The position numbers and the translations under genes are program-made. This document shows positions 19,747 to 24,034 of a stretch of DNA of 24,034 bases, in pieces; the stretch's first letter is position 1, and each line of letters opens with the position of its first letter. A model generated the notes under the pieces. The model ran no database searches. It was given only the letters and a program-made list of their open reading frames with translations, and was not told the origin of the DNA. Source of the stretch: JAZDPK01 sp043797615 (GTDB lineage Bacteria > Patescibacteriota > Patescibacteriia > UBA11705 > JABHMO01); the NCBI GenBank assembly GCA_043797615.1, contig JAZDPK010000047.1, positions 1 to 24,034 on the forward strand. Reading direction: 5' to 3'.

Positions 19747-21969
19747 TCAAATAATTTTCTTTATCAATGTTTGCCATTTCTTCTCTTTAAAAAATGCGAT
19801 AATTTCGTCCTTCTTCCGCCAAACAAAATACGCATTTGCCGCGCCCAATATCGCGAGCAATATTCCAAGCGCCCGGCCAACGTTGTGCGCGCTGATATTG
19901 CCATTTTGAATGTTTGCCGTCATCGCCTCTTTCCCGGCCGTTGCCTTTTCCTTCAGCGTCAGATTAACCAGATCGCCCTGCTCCCGCGGCAGAATCCAAT
20001 ATGCGCCGTCAATAAGAGCGGTCAATCCAGTCACTTGGATTTTCTCGTTCAACGCCAGGACGCCGGCGTTAATTTGCGTTCCGGCTTTTATATTTACGGA
20101 AAATTCGCCAAAATCGTCGGCAAATGTCAGCTTGCCGCGGTCCTTTTGCACCAAATCGCCGACAATGCGCACATACGCGCCTGCCTTGCCGGCAGGCAGG
20201 TCTGCCAGATCAGCGTTGATTTCATTCGAATTTACCGTTCGCGGCTCGGGCAGCGGTTCGTTGCCCAATATTTTCAAATCGCTTTTGTTTTTAATCAAAA
20301 CGCGGGGAACGCCAAGGCTTTCCGAAGTTGTTCCGCTCGCCTGGACAATGTCGCCAAGGCGCAAGGCCGGCCAATCTGCTTTTGAATAATAGATCTGCAA
20401 ACCGTTGACCAAATTGATCGTATTCTTGCTGAATACGCCGGGCAAAACCGCCACTTGGCCGTTGACGCTGACTTTGCTTTTCAGCGGCAATTCTTTTATT
20501 TCCGCCGGAGTTAAACTGCCAGAATAATATTTTACCGCGTTGATTGCGTTGACGATTGTATTTTGTTTTGGAATTTCAACAACCGCGGCCGCTTGCAAAT
20601 CCGGTTTTTCGTTTTCCTCGCCGGGCGTCAACGCGCTGGTCTGTTCCCAGCCCGAGTCAAAACGCGCCCAGCTGTAGTTTTCTTGCGTTTTATCGTAGGC
20701 GAACCGGCTGACGGCCTGTCCGTTCGGATCATTTAACACGACTTCGTCGCTCGTGTTGTTCAGCGCGATTTTCGTCTGCTCTCTGCCGAACAAAAGAAAA
20801 TTTTTCGCTTTAATGGCGAGCAAATCTTTTATTTTGTACGGCGCGCTGCCGCCGTTGTCGCCAAGCGACCAGCCATAGAGATTAACGTCAACGCCGCCGC
20901 TGTTATAAAGTTCTATCCACTCGCTGTCGTCGCTGCCGGCCGGATTCGGCAGAAATTCATTGATTAAAACCTGATCAGAATATTGGTATTGCTGATTATT
21001 TTGAACTGATGTTGTTTCAGCGCTTGTTGCGGGTTGAACAACGGTTTCCTGCTCCGACGTTGTTCCGGAAACGGACAATGCGGCAACCGGCGCCGGCAAA
21101 GCGGTTAAAATATTTTCCGCCGCTCTTGTCGGCGTTATTGTTTCAATATAAGCTCCCTGCCATAAAATTAAAGAATCGCCTTTTGCCGCATTCGGCGCGT
21201 TGTCGCTTGCATTGCCGTCGCTCCAGCCGCCGTATGCGACTTGATCGATAACCGCGCCGGTCGGATCTTTTAAAATAACAATGTCGCCGTCGTTGTTCAG
21301 CGAACTTTTGTCAAACGCCAGATAGCCGGAAGGCTGGATTGCGCCGAACAGATTGGTTTTAAGGCTCGATCCTTCGTAAAGAGACCAATCCGCAAGATCA
21401 ATCGCCGCATTTGTCGAATTGAACAATTCAACCCATTCTTTGTCGCCCGTATTCGGCACGGCCATTATTTCGCTGATCAGCACCGATCTTGGCGCGTAAT
21501 TTAAAACAGGCAGAACCGTTGTCGTTGCCGCGGCCGTGGAATTAGCGCTTGCCGTTTGAGTTTGAACAATTGCCGTTGAATTGGATGATTCGACCGTGGC
21601 GTTTGAATTTAACGTTGCGGTCTGAACAAGCGCGGTCGAATTTGTCGACGCGGCTGTCTCGTTTGCCGGCGCGATTACAGCGGAACTTAAACCAACTGTG
21701 CTGTTTGCCGAAGCTTCCAACGGCGGGGAAACAGGATCGTCTATGATCGAATCGGATATCACCGCCGCCGCGCTGTTAACGGAAAAATTTTCATTGGAAA
21801 AATATTTATCAATAAACGACAGACACTCGTCGGTCTGACAGTTAATAAAGATGAATTGGTTGACGCGGCTGTTGGCAAAAGTGTTGGCGACGAAAGACGG
21901 CTGCGCCCGAGCTTGCCGCAGCGGCATCGCCAGGAGCGCCATAATGGTGAAACAAACAAGATATTTCAT
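19747..21969 (-). CDS. Secreted lamin-tail-domain protein with OB-like repeats and C-terminal anchor
   Basis: In the 740-residue protein a signal peptide (1-22, ending ARA) leads to a short domain (23-80) with a possible C44-C49 disulfide. A Ser/Thr/Ala linker (85-155) is built of 20-residue repeats carrying N-x-T motifs. Lamin-tail domain 1 (about 160-285) has VLISEIMAVPNTGDKEWVEL-type sequence and LTD 2 (about 334-455) has VLINEFLPNPAGSDDSEWIEL-type sequence. Two OB-like beta domains (about 490-570 and 595-670) follow. A membrane helix (about 698-715) and a basic tail complete a wall-facing protein anchored in the membrane. Its role is unknown; bacterial LTD proteins are often linked to surface adhesion or extracellular nucleases. 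LPAGKAG (591-597) comes from a repeat inserted in frame. Confidence 0.87.
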   Translation of the reverse strand: MKYLVCFTIMALLAMPLRQARAQPSFVANTFANSRVNQFIFINCQTDECLSFIDKYFSNENFSVNSAAAVISDSIIDDPVSPPLEASANSTVGLSSAVIAPANETAASTNSTALVQTATLNSNATVESSNSTAIVQTQTASANSTAAATTTVLPVLNYAPRSVLISEIMAVPNTGDKEWVELFNSTNAAIDLADWSLYEGSSLKTNLFGAIQPSGYLAFDKSSLNNDGDIVILKDPTGAVIDQVAYGGWSDGNASDNAPNAAKGDSLILWQGAYIETITPTRAAENILTALPAPVAALSVSGTTSEQETVVQPATSAETTSVQNNQQYQYSDQVLINEFLPNPAGSDDSEWIELYNSGGVDVNLYGWSLGDNGGSAPYKIKDLLAIKAKNFLLFGREQTKIALNNTSDEVVLNDPNGQAVSRFAYDKTQENYSWARFDSGWEQTSALTPGEENEKPDLQAAAVVEIPKQNTIVNAINAVKYYSGSLTPAEIKELPLKSKVSVNGQVAVLPGVFSKNTINLVNGLQIYYSKADWPALRLGDIVQASGTTSESLGVPRVLIKNKSDLKILGNEPLPEPRTVNSNEINADLADLPAGKAGAYVRIVGDLVQKDRGKLTFADDFGEFSVNIKAGTQINAGVLALNEKIQVTGLTALIDGAYWILPREQGDLVNLTLKEKATAGKEAMTANIQNGNISAHNVGRALGILLAILGAANAYFVWRKKDEIIAFFKEKKWQTLIKKII
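20180..20201. repeat. GC-rich palindromic repeat inside the lamin-tail gene
   Basis: CCTGCC..TGCCGGCA..GGCAGG is nearly palindromic (one base off centre). It encodes the LPAGKAG segment in the minus-strand gene, joining two OB-like domains. Confidence 0.65.
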
Positions 21970-22019
21970 ATATTTTTGATTTAACGCGAAAGCCGGAGAT
22001 TGACTTGTGCGGATTAATT

Positions 22020-22080
22020 TTGAATTTTGGACTTTAAATTTGTTTAGAATTTAGAGTTTAGGATTTAGAATTTAATTAGC
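22020..22080. repeat. Low-complexity AT-rich spacer
   Basis: TTTTGAATTTTGGACTTTAAATTTG-type degenerate sequence lies upstream of the lamin-tail gene and is of the same class as in the tRNA spacers on the left. Confidence 0.6.
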
Positions 22081-22163
22081 ACTGCCAATCCCCGGCCTTC
22101 TTAAATTATTTAAATTCCCGTTTGGCAAAGCCTTCGCGACGGACAATGCCGAACAGGACTAGA

Positions 22164-22967
22164 CTAGGCTGGAACAGCGGCCGGCGCCAGCGCTTGGCCG
22201 CATAGAACATCGGCCAAAGTGGCTTTTTCCGGCATGACATCGGCCAATTCGTCGGCAATGTACAGATATGGATATTCCTCGGCTTTTTCCACTAATTTCC
22301 AGCGGTCGGACACAGCGGCGTTCTTGATCAGCGACAGCTTCTTCTGCAGGAGCTCGTCCGTGTCGATGAGCCGGATGCCGGTTTTCGGCGCCCACACCCG
22401 GTAGCGCTTGTTGTTTTCAAAATCCTTGGCTTTGTCTTCGAACGTCCAAAGGATTTTTTCCGGCAGCGACCGGTTGACCTGCTTGTTCGCGCGAAAAAGC
22501 GGGTGCATTTCGTAGCATTTGCCGTCTTTGACTTCTTTTTTCAAATTCTTCAGGATTTCGCCGGCCACGCGCATTTTCACGTCGCCGTAGATCGCCATCG
22601 GGTCGTTCTGCTTGTCGCTCAGCTTGAATATCCAGTAGAAGAAATTCGGCATGACGCAATAGGCCAGGTTTTTAACGTCTTTCTGCAGCTCGGCCATTTT
22701 CAAGGCGTTGGCCAGGAGATCGGCGTATTCGTTCGTCACGAAGATGTTTTTCCGGCCGATGATCACGCCGGCGTGGAAATAGATTCCGCCGAACTGGCGC
22801 AGGGGTTTTTGAAATTCCCCTTCTTTTTTTATTTCCGTTTGCGGAGCGGCCTTGTCTGCCGGCTTGTCCGCCGTAACTTTCCCGGCCACCGAAGTTTTAA
22901 CGAGGGTGGTAGCGAAGGCTGACTGGTCAGCCGTAGCTTTAGCGAAGGCTGATTTTGTTTTTTGCAT
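22164..22967 (-). CDS. RAYT/Y1-transposase-like protein with degenerate catalytic motifs
   Basis: The protein has 267 residues. The region 55-235 follows the plan of REP-associated tyrosine transposases: an N-terminal strand with YFHAGVIIGRKNIFV (63-77), then AYCVMPNFFYW (102-112), where family members have a HUH-type YxVMPNHxH. The later LIKNAAVSDRWKLVEKAEEYPY (213-234 region) stands where family members have an IxxNPVxxGLVexxedypyS segment with the catalytic Tyr before it. Here the HUH histidines are Phe/Tyr and no Tyr precedes LIKN, so transposase activity is unlikely. Residues 5-45 come from dispersed repeats (AFAKATAD, VAGKVTADKPADKA). It may be a domesticated or decaying relative; the family assignment is by motif only. 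Confidence 0.7.
   Translation of the reverse strand: MQKTKSAFAKATADQSAFATTLVKTSVAGKVTADKPADKAAPQTEIKKEGEFQKPLRQFGGIYFHAGVIIGRKNIFVTNEYADLLANALKMAELQKDVKNLAYCVMPNFFYWIFKLSDKQNDPMAIYGDVKMRVAGEILKNLKKEVKDGKCYEMHPLFRANKQVNRSLPEKILWTFEDKAKDFENNKRYRVWAPKTGIRLIDTDELLQKKLSLIKNAAVSDRWKLVEKAEEYPYLYIADELADVMPEKATLADVLCGQALAPAAVPA
22840..22955. repeat. Cluster of coding-embedded palindromic repeats
   Basis: This stretch encodes the N-terminus of the RAYT-like protein. It holds CCGTAGCTTTAGCGAAGG (22931-22948), a second AGCGAAGGCTGA copy (22911-22922), the palindrome GGCTGAC-TG-GTCAGCC (22918-22933) and related GTCCGCCGTAACTTTCC words. These are variants of one repeat in tandem and opposite orientation. 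Confidence 0.75.
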
Positions 22968-23024
22968 AATTTTTTTTGGTTAATAATTAGATTATGTTTT
23001 CCTAGTTTAGTATTATTGCGACCC

Positions 23025-23170
23025 CGCAAATGCGGGGGAAGCAATCTACAATACTGAATTTGCGACGCGATCTTGAATTTCTCTACATTCCCCGTAAATG
23101 ACATTTTATTCGCGAGCCCTTATCTATAAATTGAATTGAATGGTCGAATATTTGCGACGCGATCTTGGAA
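23025..23170. repeat. Composite dispersed repeat left of the GIY-YIG gene
   Basis: TTTGCGACGCGATCTTG occurs at 23059-23075 and again near 23151-23167, with ATTTTATTCGCGAGCCC between them. CCCCGCAAATGCGGGG forms a perfect hairpin at about 23033-23048. These are the reverse orientation of the CAAGATTGCTTCGC and GCTCGCAAATAAA motifs on the right side of the gene. Confidence 0.65.
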
Positions 23171-23174
23171 CGTA

Positions 23175-23468
23175 TTACCACCTCTCCGCCAAATCCTTGT
23201 ATTGCGGATTCTCCCTCTCGATCAATTCCGTCTTTTTCTTCCTTGGTCCCGCTTTTAACTGCTTTTCTCTGTTTCTCGCATCACGAATATATTGAAAATT
23301 TTCGTAGTAAACCAATTTGTTTATATTGTATTGAGAGGAGAAAGAATCTTTGAAAAATTTTTGCTTGTGTTGCCAAACTCTCTTAACCAAGTTTGCGGTG
23401 GCGCCAACATAAAGAACTGTATTCCGTTGATTAGCCATGATGTAAGTAGAACAATGATATTGCTTCAT
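23175..23468 (-). CDS. Small GIY-YIG nuclease-domain protein
   Basis: This is a 97-residue single-domain protein of the UPF0213/YhbQ type. MKQYHCSTYIM carries the first GIY-like strand and VLYVGAT the YIG strand. The catalytic Arg is in NLVKRVWQHK. YYENFQYIRDARNREKQLKAGPRKKK-type sequence carries the metal-binding Glu, and LIERENPQYKDLAERW is the usual ending. Length and ending are normal for the family, so it is probably intact. The start at 23468 was preferred because family members begin MKxYYVYIM; 23480 is possible. It is embedded in repeats on both sides. Such stand-alone proteins are common, and their role in DNA repair or mobility is not settled. Confidence 0.88.
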   Translation of the reverse strand: MKQYHCSTYIMANQRNTVLYVGATANLVKRVWQHKQKFFKDSFSSQYNINKLVYYENFQYIRDARNREKQLKAGPRKKKTELIERENPQYKDLAERW

Positions 23469-23474
23469 ATAGAT

Positions 23475-23720
23475 AATCATTCAAGATTGCTTCGTGTGAA
23501 CTATGATTTAAATTTTCTTTAAAAATACGGACTCGCAAATAAACTGCTTCTTTCGTCAATCATTCAAGATTGCTTCGCGTGAACTATGATTTAAATTTTC
23601 TTTTTAATACGGGCTCGCAAATAAACTGCTTCTTTTGATAATCATTCAAGATTGCTTCGCGCATTTTTGATAACAGTTTTTATTATGGTTGAAGCTCGCA
23701 AATAAATTGATTTTTCATGG
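23475..23720. repeat. Tandem array of about 82-bp units
   Basis: Units start at 23475, 23558 and 23640 (83, 82 and about 80 bases). Units 1 and 2 are nearly identical and unit 3 has diverged. Each has AATCATTCAAGATTGCTTCG at its start and CTCGCAAATAAACTG about 60 bases later. No gene is supported here. Confidence 0.85.
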
Positions 23721-23910
23721 CGACTTTATTTGCAAACGAACAGTTTTATTTGCGAGCTCATATCTGATGGTTATTTTCGATTCCGATTGAACGCGACGCA
23801 ATCTTGTATGGTTTCTCAACTTATTCATTATGACAATAATAAAAACAACCAGAAAACTTTTTTTGACGACACTGTTTGACAATATTTTCTTCGCAAACAA
23901 TCGATAATTT
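23720..23910. repeat. Inverted copy of the 82-bp unit and repeat-free flank
   Basis: CAGTTTTATTTGCGAGCTC (23741-23759) followed by GCGACGCAATCTTG (about 23793-23806) is the unit in reverse orientation. The remainder to 23910 shows nothing recognisable; a short open frame here overlaps the repeat and is not credible. Confidence 0.65.
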
Positions 23911-23951
23911 TAAAAAATAAAAAAACCTGTCGAGCGGACTCGACAAGGTTT
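23911..23951 (-). terminator. Strong intrinsic terminator
   Basis: ACCTGTCGAG (23925-23934) pairs with CTCGACAAGGT (23939-23949, one bulge) around a 4-base loop. It is followed on the minus strand by TTTTT, then TTATTTTTTA. It should end a gene whose stop codon lies beyond the right edge; no open frame reaches it within the window. Confidence 0.75.
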
Positions 23952-23961
23952 TATCTGCTGT

Positions 23962-24034
23962 GGATAACTTTATTGCGAGGGAGCGAAGCGGACGAAGCAA
24001 TCTTCTATCAAGGGATAACTTTATTGCGAGGGAG
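23962..24034. repeat. Direct repeat of a GCGAGGGAGCGAAGCG-type unit at the window edge
   Basis: The 22 bases starting GGATAACTTTATTGCGAG occur at 23962-23983 and at 24013-24034, 51 bases apart, so a tandem array probably continues past the edge. Between them ATTGCGAGGGAGCGAAGCGGACGAAGCAAT-like sequence is an imperfect palindrome of the widespread GATTGCTTCG..CTCGCAAT class. Confidence 0.75.

Noticed and set aside
23475..23720. CRISPR array
   Set aside because: The units are about 82 bases and similar over their full length, with no short repeats alternating with unique spacers and no cas genes.
23715..23900. 61-codon open frame on the minus strand
   Set aside because: It is built from the inverted repeat unit (ending TVRLQIKSP) and AT-rich sequence, has no ribosome site, and resembles no family.

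Overview
The window looks like a chromosomal segment of a Patescibacteria (Candidate Phyla Radiation) bacterium, most likely a Parcubacteria-type lineage. The reasons are compact minus-strand gene blocks, AT-rich low-complexity spacers made of degenerate words (AAAATTCAAAAT, ACCAGTCAACCAG, AACGCGAATC), repeat-derived peptides inside proteins (AFAKATAD, LPAGKAG), a PrgI/TraC-like/VirB4/VirB6 cluster, and almost no Shine-Dalgarno sites. TGA is used as a stop (for example at 7059), so the Gracilibacteria/SR1 code does not apply. Every confident protein gene is on the minus strand; only tRNA-Thr is clearly on the plus strand.

Right to left, which is the direction of transcription: 23962-24034 is the edge of a direct-repeat array, followed by a minus-strand terminator. 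Positions 23475-23810 and 23025-23170 hold composite repeats around a small GIY-YIG nuclease gene. Next come a degenerate RAYT-like (REP-associated transposase) gene (22164-22967) and a secreted, membrane-anchored lamin-tail-domain protein (19747-21969) with its own terminator. From a good promoter at 19511-19539 runs a type IV secretion-like operon: VirB6/TrbL-like membrane protein, two unrecognised cytoplasmic proteins, PrgI/VirB3-like protein, TraC-like protein, VirB4 ATPase, and a VirB8/NTF2-like candidate (19473 to 10048). No relaxase, VirD4 or pilin is visible.

Then follow housekeeping and envelope genes: comF and murG; a 65-codon gene of unknown function with its own promoter, a perfect Shine-Dalgarno and a terminator; a PH-domain membrane protein, an FtsB/DivIC-like protein and a parvulin-type foldase; tRNA-Thr; ftsE and ftsX; ddl with a small membrane protein. 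Two tRNA-Ser and two tRNA-Arg genes complete the left side. Cell-wall precursor synthesis (Ddl, MurG) and divisome functions (FtsEX, FtsB-like) are thus concentrated in the left 9 kb.

The most unusual region is 2310-3190. Two intact tRNA-Ser genes are surrounded by broken tRNA-Ser copies whose D arms or T loop are interrupted by short palindromic elements. The intact tRNA-Ser(UGA) gene is flanked by a 10-bp inverted repeat and appears nested between two halves of another tRNA-Ser. Palindromes also abut the 3' ends of other tRNAs. Together with palindromic repeats inside genes and a catalytically degenerate RAYT-like protein, this suggests a genome with active or recently active small palindromic elements that use tRNA genes as targets. 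That last step is inference.
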